Positions 22,100 to 30,305 of a stretch of 42,050 nucleotides of DNA are shown piece by piece. The position numbers were made by a program, and so were the translations under genes. Below the pieces are notes generated by a model that was not told the DNA's origin, made no database searches, and saw nothing but the letters and a program-made list of their open reading frames with translations. This stretch comes from a virus. The first letter of the stretch is position 1. Every line of letters begins with the position of its first letter. The stretch is taken from positions 1 through 42,050 of the IMG/VR virus record IMGVR_UViG_3300021092_002721; one strand, given 5' to 3'.

Positions 22100-22438
22100 A
22101 TGGCACGCAATATGCAAAACAATTTTAAAACACTTGCTCGAAAGTTGCGGCGTGAGTTTCCGTTGTCACGTCCTTTGCGAATTGTGTGTAAAAAACTGAA
22201 TAAGCAAAAAATCTGTGGGAGTTGTATCACATATCTCGACAACGATGGATCTATAATTCGTTTTGTTATTGAAGTAGATACACACTTGTCGGCATTGTCT
22301 GCGATTGACACGTTACTCCACGAGTACGCGCACGCACTCGATCAAGAGCTTAACGGCGTAGCGGTTGAAGCGCATCGCGCAAGCTGGGGCGTTTGCTATG
22401 CGCAAATTTGGAGATTTTATGTGACACATTTCACTTGA
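22100..22438 (+). CDS. SprT-like zinc metalloprotease-like protein
   Basis: The 112-residue product carries HEYAH (His74, Glu75, His78) in LLHEYAHALDQE and a later conserved His-x-x-x-Trp segment (HRASWGVCY). This layout matches the SprT-like phage family. A zinc protease or a DNA-protein crosslink repair role is possible. AAGGAGGG precedes the start, and it follows the metallophosphoesterase gene by 24 bases, so the two are probably one transcript. Confidence 0.65.
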   Translation: MARNMQNNFKTLARKLRREFPLSRPLRIVCKKLNKQKICGSCITYLDNDGSIIRFVIEVDTHLSALSAIDTLLHEYAHALDQELNGVAVEAHRASWGVCYAQIWRFYVTHFT

Positions 22439-22465
22439 CCTTGTCACCATTTTTAGGGCACATAC

Positions 22466-23179
22466 TCACATGAGAATCCTGCCGCATCGTTTCGAAGCGA
22501 CAATAGTCACACGCGGGCCAGGATCAACCATATGCCGATGTTCGTGTAAAATCTTGAATCGCAAATTATTAAGAACACGATGAATCTCAGCCAAATTAGG
22601 CCAAAAACTAGTACCACAAACTCCACTCAACGCATCATCCCAGTCACCATCAGGGAAATTTTTGCCATAATATATCTCATCATTGTACACTTCATATGAT
22701 GGCGTCAAATGAGGACGGTCCTCGTCGCCAATATGGGTATCGAGGCAGATAGTATGACATTTTGGCAACACATGGTATAAATGCTTGATCGGGAATGACA
22801 AATGATATAAAACCCCGATATGAACTAGAACGTCACAGTTAAATTCAAATGATTGAACATCGGATAAAACTACATCAACATTATTAATGCCCAACAATTT
22901 TAGCCTCAATAGGGCAAATGCGACATTGGTGGGGCGGGCATCGACGGCAATCACATGCCGAAACTTTCTGGATAGCGTGGCGGTATGCCAACCATGCCAT
23001 GATCCGAATTCAACAGCAGTTAATTGATTGCATTCAATATTATCAAGGAGATATCGAAGACGATGATCAGTAGGAAATTCTAAGCTACCGCCAAGTATCT
23101 GTAATGTCCGCTCCTTGATCGATTGCCTGAGTTGGTCGGCAGACGGTTCCCATCGTTCGTTTCGTTTGTGTTGGAGCAT
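22466..23179 (-). CDS. SAM-dependent methyltransferase
   Basis: The 237-residue protein shows a divergent motif I (AVEFGSWHGWHTATLS) followed by an acidic strand end (HVIAVDARP), a motif near NVDVVLSDVQSF, and a later VLVHIGVLYHLS helix with HxxxP-type residues. These fit class I methyltransferases, perhaps of the CmoB-like or natural-product type. The start overlaps the stop of the small gene upstream (TGATG). Substrate is not evident. Confidence 0.65.
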   Translation of the reverse strand: MLQHKRNERWEPSADQLRQSIKERTLQILGGSLEFPTDHRLRYLLDNIECNQLTAVEFGSWHGWHTATLSRKFRHVIAVDARPTNVAFALLRLKLLGINNVDVVLSDVQSFEFNCDVLVHIGVLYHLSFPIKHLYHVLPKCHTICLDTHIGDEDRPHLTPSYEVYNDEIYYGKNFPDGDWDDALSGVCGTSFWPNLAEIHRVLNNLRFKILHEHRHMVDPGPRVTIVASKRCGRILM

Positions 23180-23370
23180 CAATTATCTATTGAATCGTAG
23201 TCAATCAACACGAATTCGCCTTTGATCCATCCACGAGCAACATGCATATTCATCGATTCAGCTAATTCTTCAGCACGAAGTTTAGTTTGCTGAAGAGCTA
23301 GCTTCAATGCAGCATTCCAACCATTACCGGTATAATATTTCCCGGTTAGATTATCAAAAATTACATACAT
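23179..23370 (-). CDS. Small hypothetical protein, 63 aa
   Basis: A short soluble protein (MYVIFDNLTGKYYTGNGWNA start) with a mixed helix and strand pattern and a charged C terminus. GAGAGG lies before the ATG. Its stop shares bases with the methyltransferase start, so the two are coupled. It is divergent from the adenylosuccinate-lyase gene. I do not recognise the family. Confidence 0.55.
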   Translation of the reverse strand: MYVIFDNLTGKYYTGNGWNAALKLALQQTKLRAEELAESMNMHVARGWIKGEFVLIDYDSIDN

Positions 23371-23422
23371 TCAACTGACCTCTCCAAAGTTTTAAAGCTA
23401 GAAAAAGTTATCGGAGAAGAAA

Positions 23423-24472
23423 ATGTTACCACGATACGATCACCCAAAAATCTCAGAAATTTGGTCCATTGGCAATAAATACCTTGTATGGACGCAAATT
23501 GAATTATCATTTCTGTCAGAACTAAAAGCCGTCTCCATTCTCGCCCCTGATCATTTCGAGTCATCGTGGATCGATGACATCCAATCGAGAGAAATGCAAA
23601 CGAAACACGATGTAGTCGCATTCGTTGAGTGGCTCGAATCGAAAGTACACGAAACTGATCCATTATTCAGCCGATTCGTGCATTATGGTTTGACTTCATC
23701 GGACATTGTTGACACCGCTTTTTCTATGATGATCCGTGCCAGCAATGAAGTTATCACTGATCTCTTGCGAGCACTCGTATCTATACTCAAGCAGAAAATC
23801 TCTGAGTGTGATGGAATTATGATCGTGGGACGAACTCATGGGCAGGCCGCAGAACTAATGCCACTCAGCCAAAAGTTCGATACATATTTGCACACAATTC
23901 TCAGGTACGGAACATTCAAATGTGCTTATTACGGACGATTGGCGGATAGTGTAGGATCACTAAAGTATGTCAATCGTGCTGTCGTTATAAACACGCTGTC
24001 TAAACTGAATCTCGTCGAAGGCTTGTATGATGGGCAGATCATCCACCGTGGCATCTATGCAGAACGCATGAATGAATGGGCATTATTGGCAAGTGCAATC
24101 GCGAAAATTGCAACCGATATTCGGCTATTATCACAAAGCGGAATAGAAGAAATGGCAGAAGGATTTGAAGAAAACCAAGTCGGATCATCCAGCATGCCGC
24201 ACAAGCGAAATCCTATACAATGTGAGAATATTTGTGGTCTAGCCAGAGTAATTAGAGGATATCAAACCACAGTAATGCAGAATATTGAACTGTGGAACGA
24301 GCTAGATATCAGCCATTCAAGTGCCGAAAGGATCGTTTTTCCAGACGCGGCAGTATTATTGGGATTTATGATTGAACGAATGACAAATATTATCACAAAT
24401 CTGAGAATCGACAAAGACAAGATCGCTCGAAATACACAAACGCCCGGATTATCCGTGATAAATCATATGTAA
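23423..24472 (+). CDS. purB: Adenylosuccinate lyase, C-terminally shortened
   Basis: The 349-residue protein follows bacterial PurB closely: RYDHPKISEIW start, TKHDVVAF (His62, Asp63), HYGLTSSD (residues 87-94), GRTHG (His139) and the fumarase-superfamily signature GSSSMPHKRNP (254-264) with the flexible-loop serines. PurB cleaves adenylosuccinate and SAICAR in purine synthesis. The usual ~430-residue protein continues about 75-80 residues further; here it ends soon after TPGLSVINHM, at the convergent GNAT gene. It may be inactive or a minimal form. CGGAGAAGAAA precedes the start. Confidence 0.85.
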   Translation: MLPRYDHPKISEIWSIGNKYLVWTQIELSFLSELKAVSILAPDHFESSWIDDIQSREMQTKHDVVAFVEWLESKVHETDPLFSRFVHYGLTSSDIVDTAFSMMIRASNEVITDLLRALVSILKQKISECDGIMIVGRTHGQAAELMPLSQKFDTYLHTILRYGTFKCAYYGRLADSVGSLKYVNRAVVINTLSKLNLVEGLYDGQIIHRGIYAERMNEWALLASAIAKIATDIRLLSQSGIEEMAEGFEENQVGSSSMPHKRNPIQCENICGLARVIRGYQTTVMQNIELWNELDISHSSAERIVFPDAAVLLGFMIERMTNIITNLRIDKDKIARNTQTPGLSVINHM

Positions 24473-24934
24473 ACTATCTTGAGACCATCCACGTCCTTCC
24501 GGTTCAAATCCGTAACGTCGTTCCAGATAACCGGCTAATTTCGGATTCACAACATACACACGGATGTAGGCATTTCCAAATTCAGATTTCAGTGAGCGGT
24601 AGTGGTCTAAAGCAGCATCAATAAGTTTTGGCCCAATCCGAGCAGACGCCATGCCCATCGCTCGCGATTTTGGATCAACTGCAACGTCAAAATCGAAGCG
24701 GTATACATCCTCTCCGTATTCTTGACTTGCTTCATCGTCACGTTCGAACGCTGACCAAACCGCCCCGACAACTTCGCCACCTACTTGTGCGACTAGTGTT
24801 AACTCTTTATTCCGAGATATTCTAATTCCCGAATTGCTAGCAATACGGTCTGCCTGATCAGCAGCCTCCCAATCTTCGGGATCTGCCGCATTAATCTCAG
24901 GTTCTACGAATTCGAGTATAGTGCGAAGTTTCAT
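24449..24934 (-). CDS. GNAT acetyltransferase with capsid-targeting-like leader
   Basis: The 161-residue protein has the GNAT core: VDPKSRAMGMASARIGPKLI with the acetyl-CoA loop form, and the closing YLERRYGF segment. Its first residues MKLRTILE follow the shared leader form with a possible protease site ILE. There is no ribosome-binding site; the ATG sits just after the hairpin at 24941-25008. It overlaps the end of the convergent purB gene by 24 bases. Target unknown. Confidence 0.7.
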   Translation of the reverse strand: MKLRTILEFVEPEINAADPEDWEAADQADRIASNSGIRISRNKELTLVAQVGGEVVGAVWSAFERDDEASQEYGEDVYRFDFDVAVDPKSRAMGMASARIGPKLIDAALDHYRSLKSEFGNAYIRVYVVNPKLAGYLERRYGFEPEGRGWSQDSLHMIYHG

Positions 24935-24940
24935 GCACTA

Positions 24941-25008
24941 TATTTTAATGAGCCGACATAGAAGAAGGTCGTGAAAGCGGCCTTCTTCTATGTCGGCTCA
25001 TTAAAATA
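24941..25008. repeat. 30-base inverted repeat (long hairpin)
   Basis: Arms 24941-24970 and 24979-25008 are complementary at 29 of 30 positions around an 8-base loop. The TAG stop of the nuclease gene (24988-24990) lies inside the right arm, and the start of the GNAT gene is seven bases beyond. It has no clear U-run, so it is as likely to be an RNA-processing or mRNA-stability site as a terminator. Confidence 0.85.
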
Positions 25009-25887
25009 TTGCTGGCCACGCTTTAACAACTTCGCCGCTTTCAATAACAATTTTTTGCGAGATTGCGGCGACAGAATTCGAAGAATATCATCATCGAATT
25101 GATCCAGAGATTTAGCCACTCGCAAGGCTTTCTTGTCGCCCTCTGGATCGCCTAGACGCCCTTCTGCCCGCATTTTAAGCAGCCACGTTTCAAGACGTTC
25201 TCGCAAATCGATTACATTGTAAAGATTGTGTTGATATTCGGCAGGGAGATGTAGAATAAATCCATTGAATAATCGCTCATCGGTATTTCGTTCGATAATC
25301 AAGCGATATAGGCTCAACTGAATACTATATTTAATTTCTTCACAACATGGAAGATCATCAAATGGCGGAAGCATCGTTTCACGAGCATACTTCCGAACCA
25401 TGAATTTCCCAGTCTTCCAGTCGAACAAGCATCGCTTTTCTTCGGATTCAATAACGATCCGTAAAATAGCATCCACTCGCCCAGCAACACCTAATTCAGC
25501 ATCACCAACAGTCCACTCCTTACGATCAAATTTCGCTGACAATCTGGAGCACATACGCCCCCAGGCGATGTCAAATTGTTTCATTTCATGTAAATGGTCG
25601 TTGACAGAAAGCAATAAACGCGGATCACGTCCTTCAAGAACATTCTCGATATAATTGTGGACCCGCGTACCTTTGTCTAATCCAATATCACGCTTCGAAT
25701 CCCATTCGGCTTGGATATCCGCTTTCGATCTTCCAGATGTGGCGGCTTTTGTTTCCAACATTTCGTCACTACGGAATTCTGGAGTCAACCATTTCACAAT
25801 GGACGTAACAGGAATCAGAGCCTGATTACCAAGCCTATAGGTATGCGATTGTGCGTCGAACGTAATATCATCAAAATTGGTAGCCAT
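24988..25887 (-). CDS. RecB/Cas4-like PD-(D/E)XK nuclease
   Basis: The 299-residue protein carries the nuclease core in order: an N-terminal GTRVHNYIE segment (His77), Glu131, Asp139 in GVAGRVDAI, Asp156-x-Lys158 in LFDWKTGK and Gln190-x-x-x-Tyr194 in the QxxxY motif (IQLSLYRL). This is the layout of RecB-family exonucleases and single-domain phage relatives. It should cut or resect DNA in replication or recombination. Part of it (25135-25158) is duplicated at 15798-15821. The stop is TAG. Confidence 0.8.
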   Translation of the reverse strand: MATNFDDITFDAQSHTYRLGNQALIPVTSIVKWLTPEFRSDEMLETKAATSGRSKADIQAEWDSKRDIGLDKGTRVHNYIENVLEGRDPRLLLSVNDHLHEMKQFDIAWGRMCSRLSAKFDRKEWTVGDAELGVAGRVDAILRIVIESEEKRCLFDWKTGKFMVRKYARETMLPPFDDLPCCEEIKYSIQLSLYRLIIERNTDERLFNGFILHLPAEYQHNLYNVIDLRERLETWLLKMRAEGRLGDPEGDKKALRVAKSLDQFDDDILRILSPQSRKKLLLKAAKLLKRGQQYFNEPT

Positions 25888-25900
25888 AGTACCTTATATA

Positions 25901-26398
25901 TCAATTCATATTCGGGTCGAAGATCAGCCCACGTTCTTCGAATTTCTGTTTCATCTCAGCTTCGGTTAGTCCCCAGAAGATAATGACTTCAATAGAAGTC
26001 GTACTACCCTCAACGGAACGTGATCGAAAAGTGAGAAATACCTTATCTCGAAGCTTTTGGTAAGATATATCATCGAGTATGATTACATACAGAATCCGCC
26101 CATCAGATTTACTCAAAACAGCGACATAGAAACTATTATCAATGTACATGACTGGAACAGATGCATCCGTCATAACAGGGACACGTGATAGTATTGTGTC
26201 TAATTCATTCTGAATTGCTTCTCGATCTTTCACAGCGAGAATGACGAAATCACACCCAGGTGGGGGAAGTTTAACACGGTCATTAGCAACAGCGATGGGG
26301 CGGGATTTCCGCAATTCAACAAGATTGTCTTCAGAAAGACCAAATCCTACTACATATGCTTCACGTTCTTGCTTATATCCGGCAGATACTGTTATCAT
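25901..26398 (-). CDS. Hypothetical protein, 165 aa
   Basis: I chose ATG 26398, with GGAT upstream, because the longer frame to 26722 is antisense to the secreted repeat protein and reads as its mirror repeats. The product is soluble with beta-rich stretches (DGRILYVIILDDISYQKLRD) and a charged end (KFEERGLIFDPNMN). Family unknown. It is followed closely by the nuclease gene, so the pair may be co-transcribed. Confidence 0.5.
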   Translation of the reverse strand: MITVSAGYKQEREAYVVGFGLSEDNLVELRKSRPIAVANDRVKLPPPGCDFVILAVKDREAIQNELDTILSRVPVMTDASVPVMYIDNSFYVAVLSKSDGRILYVIILDDISYQKLRDKVFLTFRSRSVEGSTTSIEVIIFWGLTEAEMKQKFEERGLIFDPNMN

Positions 26399-26472
26399 AA
26401 CTTGATCCGTGTGGCACTCGATTGGACTCTCGCATGATTTTAAATACTTCCAAACGATGCCTAAATACAGTA

Positions 26473-26497
26473 AGACCCGGCATTTTAGGCCGGGTCT
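26473..26497 (-). terminator. Stem-loop terminator after the repeat-protein gene
   Basis: AGACCCGGC and GCCGGGTCT form a perfect 9-base stem with a 7-base loop, in the gap between the secreted repeat-protein gene (ending 26535) and the next minus-strand gene. A U-rich stretch follows only loosely on the minus strand (TTACTGTATTT). Confidence 0.6.
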
Positions 26498-26534
26498 CAC
26501 GTCAGTGCTGTCACTCTTCACGTCGGACGAAGGC

Positions 26535-26897
26535 TTAAAAGCCTCTGATGACCGATCGTTGGCGAATGACTCGCCGTGTAACCACCGGAGCCGCGACGAA
26601 TCGCTGTTGAACGAAAACCGGAGCCGCGACGAATCGCTGTTGAACGAAAACCGGAGCCGCGACGATTTTATGCTGGACCATCGGAGCCGCGAGATATTGC
26701 TGTTGAACCACCGGAGCAGCAACGAATACCTGTGACACGAATGATCGCATCACAAACGGGCTTGCCACAAATTGCTGCTGCACAACAACTGGTGAAGTGC
26801 ACCCACCGGTCACAAACTGAACGTCGCTCGCGGTTGCAATACCCGCAAGGCTAGCACAGCCCACTAGGGCTAACAGTGCTACAAGCCAATTCTTCAT
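26535..26897 (-). CDS. Secreted Val/Gln repeat protein of planctomycete-like style
   Basis: The 120-residue product begins with a signal peptide (WLVALLALVGCASLAGIATA) and then repeats of the form AP-V-x-VQQ-x-FVA. The DNA holds a 33-base unit in two near-exact tandem copies at 26594-26660. Proteins with VQQ-type repeats are familiar in planctomycetes, so this is a clue to the host and perhaps a host-derived gene. Role unknown: a surface or envelope protein is likely. Confidence 0.55.
   Translation of the reverse strand: MKNWLVALLALVGCASLAGIATASDVQFVTGGCTSPVVVQQQFVASPFVMRSFVSQVFVAAPVVQQQYLAAPMVQHKIVAAPVFVQQRFVAAPVFVQQRFVAAPVVTRRVIRQRSVIRGF
26594..26660 (-). repeat. 33-base tandem repeat in the secreted repeat-protein gene
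   Basis: Two identical copies of a 33-base unit encode the 11-residue repeat of the Val/Gln protein; shorter partial copies flank them. Copy number could change without frameshift. Confidence 0.75.
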
Positions 26898-27016
26898 GCA
26901 TCATCTCCATACGGGTAACAGGTCGTATTTTCAGGATGTCACGCAACATCCAAGATAAATTTGCGTGAATAATTCTCAAGGGAATTGCCCCTCGCTTTTC
27001 AATACATATAAACGAA

Positions 27017-27046
27017 AGTGGCCCGGTTGTTGTCAACCGGGCCACT
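27017..27046 (-). terminator. Terminator after the major capsid protein gene
   Basis: AGTGGCCCGGTT and AACCGGGCCACT form a perfect 12-base stem with a 6-base loop, 29 bases past the capsid gene stop. On the minus strand a U-rich stretch (TTTCGTTTATAT) follows, as in an intrinsic terminator. Confidence 0.8.
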
Positions 27047-27074
27047 CGAATTGATGCGGATCGAATGGTCTCGA

Positions 27075-28694
27075 TTAGAGGTTAGAGACCGTGATGGTTG
27101 CGTAGTACAGACCACCGTCTTCGATGAGCTTCTTGCCGTATCGGGTCATGATACCCTTGTTCGGCGTGAAGCTGTTTGGATCGAGAACGGTCGGCGTGCT
27201 GAGCAACGGAATGTATGGGGCGTAGAAGTAGCCCGCATCCAGAACGCTGCTGCCCTTAAATCCGAGCAGGATCTTGCAATTCGGGAAGAGCGGATCTTTG
27301 TAAATCCGCATCTTGCCTTGGATCGTGCCGACGTTCATGATGCCGACATCCACACCTTCTGTAGTGAAGGCGTCCGATGCACGGAAGTCATTCAACTGCT
27401 CGAACTTCGAGCAGATGTCAGCACTCATCACCATCCAGTTCGCCGGACCACGGAGAGTGGTGCGGTGGATGATGTTGGCGACTTCGAGCGTCTTGTACAT
27501 CAACGCGATGTTGCGGTCTGTGAAGTTGACCGATGCACCGGCTGCCGTCGCGAAGTTGTGATCAGCACGAATCGAGGCGGAAATGATCAAGTCGTTGATG
27601 ATTTCGCGGTCGATTTCGGCGACCATTTCGTCGGCCATCAAGTCCGTCAAGGTGCTCTCGGCATCGATGTTGTGCACCGACTTCAGGTCTTGAGCGGCTT
27701 CCAGCGACCAAGAGGTCTTCAGCTTGCGGGTGATAGCAGCGACCGAATCGCTGTCGATGCTCAACGTAACTTCCGGCTGGAACGGGTTGGCTTCGAGATC
27801 GTACTCGTAGTTCACCCGTGCGACAGCTCCACCCGGGAAAACACCGGCACTCAGAGTGATCTGAACTGCACCGGTTGTGTGGTTGAAGGTTGTCGCACCA
27901 GCAGTAACCGTATCAACAGAGATGTTAGCGGTGAACTCAGTGCAGTCACCAACCAACACGGTATCGGGACTGCCGTCCGCATCGAAGGTAACTCGCAAGC
28001 AAGGCACTGCGTCATCGCAGTTCGGGCCTGCATCGGCTTCGCTGGCGAATGCTTCGACCACGACCGTTCCAGCGAGAACCGGGCGATGGGCCAGAGTCGC
28101 TGAAATCACTGTGCCACCGACAATCGTCGCGTCTTCGCCACGAACTTCTTGCGAAGAGTAATACGGGTCAAGTGCCCAACCGTTCTGACGGGCAGAGCCT
28201 TGAGCGGTGTTCTGACGCATGATCTGCGTTCCGGCAACCGTCTGTCCCTTCGTGAGAGCGTAACGATATCGGATGTAGAAGATCAAGCTGGCTGGCTGGC
28301 TCATCGGTTGAACGCCGACGAGATTGTCAGCAATCAACTTCGGATAGGACTTCCGGATGAGCGGAAGAGCGAACCGAGTAAAATCGGCGATGTTCGCGGT
28401 TGTCGTCTGGTCTTCGAAGATGACCGAGCGATTTTCCGGATTGTTGTGCTTGTACTGGTTTTCGAGAATTGCCGCCATCAAGCCGAATTTCTGCGGCGTG
28501 ACTTCACGGCACTTGCTGAGCACCGGGGACCACTTCTTGACGAGTGCATTCTTCTTGGACTCGTGAAAAACTGATGCCTTGTGCAAATCGGTTTCTTCCG
28601 TAATTGGACGGCGACCGGCTCCCGCACCTTCAACCAGATGACGGCGACGAGCGTTGCCAGACACCGCAGTACGGCTGCTTCGCGTTGGTAACAT
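27075..28694 (-). CDS. Major capsid protein, T4 gp23-like
   Basis: The 539-residue protein matches the T4 gp23 family: SVIFEDQTTTANIADFTRF followed by ALPLIRKSYPKLIADNLVGV and QPMSQPASLIFYIRYRY in the central region. The N terminus is probably removed in maturation; possible prohead-protease sites LVE (residues 20-22) and ITE (31-33) lie near the start. AAGGAG is 9 bases before the ATG. It follows the scaffold gene and ends at a strong terminator, as expected for the most abundant virion protein. Confidence 0.9.
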   Translation of the reverse strand: MLPTRSSRTAVSGNARRRHLVEGAGAGRRPITEETDLHKASVFHESKKNALVKKWSPVLSKCREVTPQKFGLMAAILENQYKHNNPENRSVIFEDQTTTANIADFTRFALPLIRKSYPKLIADNLVGVQPMSQPASLIFYIRYRYALTKGQTVAGTQIMRQNTAQGSARQNGWALDPYYSSQEVRGEDATIVGGTVISATLAHRPVLAGTVVVEAFASEADAGPNCDDAVPCLRVTFDADGSPDTVLVGDCTEFTANISVDTVTAGATTFNHTTGAVQITLSAGVFPGGAVARVNYEYDLEANPFQPEVTLSIDSDSVAAITRKLKTSWSLEAAQDLKSVHNIDAESTLTDLMADEMVAEIDREIINDLIISASIRADHNFATAAGASVNFTDRNIALMYKTLEVANIIHRTTLRGPANWMVMSADICSKFEQLNDFRASDAFTTEGVDVGIMNVGTIQGKMRIYKDPLFPNCKILLGFKGSSVLDAGYFYAPYIPLLSTPTVLDPNSFTPNKGIMTRYGKKLIEDGGLYYATITVSNL

Positions 28695-28737
28695 ATGCTA
28701 AAACTCCTTATTGGTTAGTATTCGATTCAGGTACAGG

Positions 28738-29457
28738 TTAGATCAGGTCTTCGTCCATACCCTCGGCAATGTCACCAATGTTAAACCCACGTTGTGGTTG
28801 GGTTTGAACAGGCGAAGCCTTGCGTTGTGGCTGGCGTCGGTCCTGATTTTCGAGGAGCGTCTGACGAGTCGTTACCGGGTGAGTGGCAGTACGGCTTACG
28901 TCAATTCTCTTTCGTCCGCCTTGTGTTTGGCGTGACTCAGAGACCGTACCCAAGCGTTGCTTGAGTTGTGCGTTCTCTGCGGCCAACCGTCGATTCTCCT
29001 TGAGAGCTTTCTCGGAGATCGCTACTTGGCGATTGGCAACTTCGACTGCACGAGTGCGTTCCTCGTTGACCTGCTGGATCTTGAGCTTTGCCTTGTCCAA
29101 CGCGGCTGTAGCTTGTCCATTTGGCTCACCATTCGGCTCGATGCCCTCAAGGAGGGACATAACGTTCTTAAGCCTGGTAACAGCCTCGGACTCACTAAGG
29201 GCCGACTGCTTAGCAAGCTGTGCCTCAATCGCAGCAGCTTTCGTCTCACAGAAGATCTGAACTCGACGAGCGAGTTCTCTCTTGTGTGCTTCCGTCTCTT
29301 CGATGCAGACTTTCTTAGCCTGCTCGATACGATTCTGGTAGTCAGAATCGTATTGCTCACGAAGAGTTGTCTTGTAGTCCTCAAGGGCCTCGCAGATGCT
29401 GCCAACCAAGTCCTGGTTGCAACCTGCCTTTTCCAAGAGTGTCTTGATCTTGTTCAT
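28738..29457 (-). CDS. Prohead core scaffold, gp22-like
   Basis: The 239-residue protein is mostly helical and charged, with long coiled-coil-like segments (residues 25-180, rich in Glu, Gln, Ala, Arg) and a Pro/Gln/Arg-rich disordered tail (QTQGGRKRIDVSRT, then further repeats). Size, helical content and position between protease and capsid genes fit T4 gp22. GAGGAG precedes the start. It should form the internal core of the prohead and be degraded during maturation. Confidence 0.7.
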   Translation of the reverse strand: MNKIKTLLEKAGCNQDLVGSICEALEDYKTTLREQYDSDYQNRIEQAKKVCIEETEAHKRELARRVQIFCETKAAAIEAQLAKQSALSESEAVTRLKNVMSLLEGIEPNGEPNGQATAALDKAKLKIQQVNEERTRAVEVANRQVAISEKALKENRRLAAENAQLKQRLGTVSESRQTQGGRKRIDVSRTATHPVTTRQTLLENQDRRQPQRKASPVQTQPQRGFNIGDIAEGMDEDLI

Positions 29458-29519
29458 AACAATCTACTCCTCACGAGCTTGCTGAAAGTTATTTTTGCTC
29501 GAATATAGAAAACTTAGTG

Positions 29520-30302
29520 TTATCTCCGAGACCGGCTCGGAATCTTTGGTCCACGCTTGTCCAAACCGAAGTAACTTTCAATCTCTTGAACCAAGAGATT
29601 TTGGTATGCTTGCGGACTGAATCGATTGCGGGATTCCTTAATTGGTTTCAACCGCCGACTCAGGCTTTCTTGGATTTGCAGAATTGCCCCATTCACTGAC
29701 GGTTCCGCCACAGCGTCCCACGTCACAAATGAATATCCAGGCATCACGCGATAAATCTGATGTCCATGGTGTTCCGCGACTTCCATATCACCCACACCAC
29801 GGGATGAAATACCAACTCGAACTTTATGTTCAAACAACCCGCGAAGGTATGAACCGCAAGGCAGTTTGTGAAGCACTTCAGCTTCACCGAATACCTTCTT
29901 CCCATCCATCCACACTTTCGTGATCAGATGGCTTACGCGGTCGAGATGGATTTTGGCATCGGCTGGGTGGTCAAATTCACCCATCACGGCTCGATGAGAA
30001 ACGTCTTCTTGAATTCCCCGAACAGCAGGAGCAAGAACATCATTGCTTGGATAGAAGCGTTGATTGGCGTTCTCTTTGTCGCCCATTTGGAAAAGCCCAG
30101 TGACTCGCATCACTGGAACTTCTTTGCCGTTAACGTCTTCCGTTACTGTTTCTTTCCGATCAATAATTTCGAATGGGAAAACATCACGGATAAGCTGCAT
30201 ACCGGTAGGAATAACACCAGTTTCAGCGATTAATCCCCGATTGATGGCAGGGAAACCACGCTCTTCCATAAGCGTGGCATATGATCGACGGCTAGGCAAC
30301 AT
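29520..30302 (-). CDS. Prohead protease, gp21-like (peptidase U9)
   Basis: The 260-residue protein shows conserved T4 gp21 features: NANQRFYP near residue 80, catalytic His112 in GEFDHP and Ser166/Ser167 in SSRGVG. The T4 enzyme cleaves prohead proteins after (L/I)-x-E. Its gene lies between the large acidic protein and the scaffold gene. It would also be the enzyme expected to cut the leaders on the cargo-like genes. Confidence 0.85.
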   Translation of the reverse strand: MLPSRRSYATLMEERGFPAINRGLIAETGVIPTGMQLIRDVFPFEIIDRKETVTEDVNGKEVPVMRVTGLFQMGDKENANQRFYPSNDVLAPAVRGIQEDVSHRAVMGEFDHPADAKIHLDRVSHLITKVWMDGKKVFGEAEVLHKLPCGSYLRGLFEHKVRVGISSRGVGDMEVAEHHGHQIYRVMPGYSFVTWDAVAEPSVNGAILQIQESLSRRLKPIKESRNRFSPQAYQNLLVQEIESYFGLDKRGPKIPSRSRR

Positions 30303-30305
30303 TCA

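Noticed and set aside
25901-26722. Extended 273-residue reading of the 165-aa gene
   Set aside because: The first 108 residues are read antisense across the repeats of the secreted protein and across the terminator; the ATG at 26398 has its own ribosome-binding site.
27018-28103. 361-residue plus-strand frame antisense to the major capsid protein
   Set aside because: Long only because the capsid gene's codon pattern leaves the opposite strand open; no ribosome-binding site or recognisable motif.
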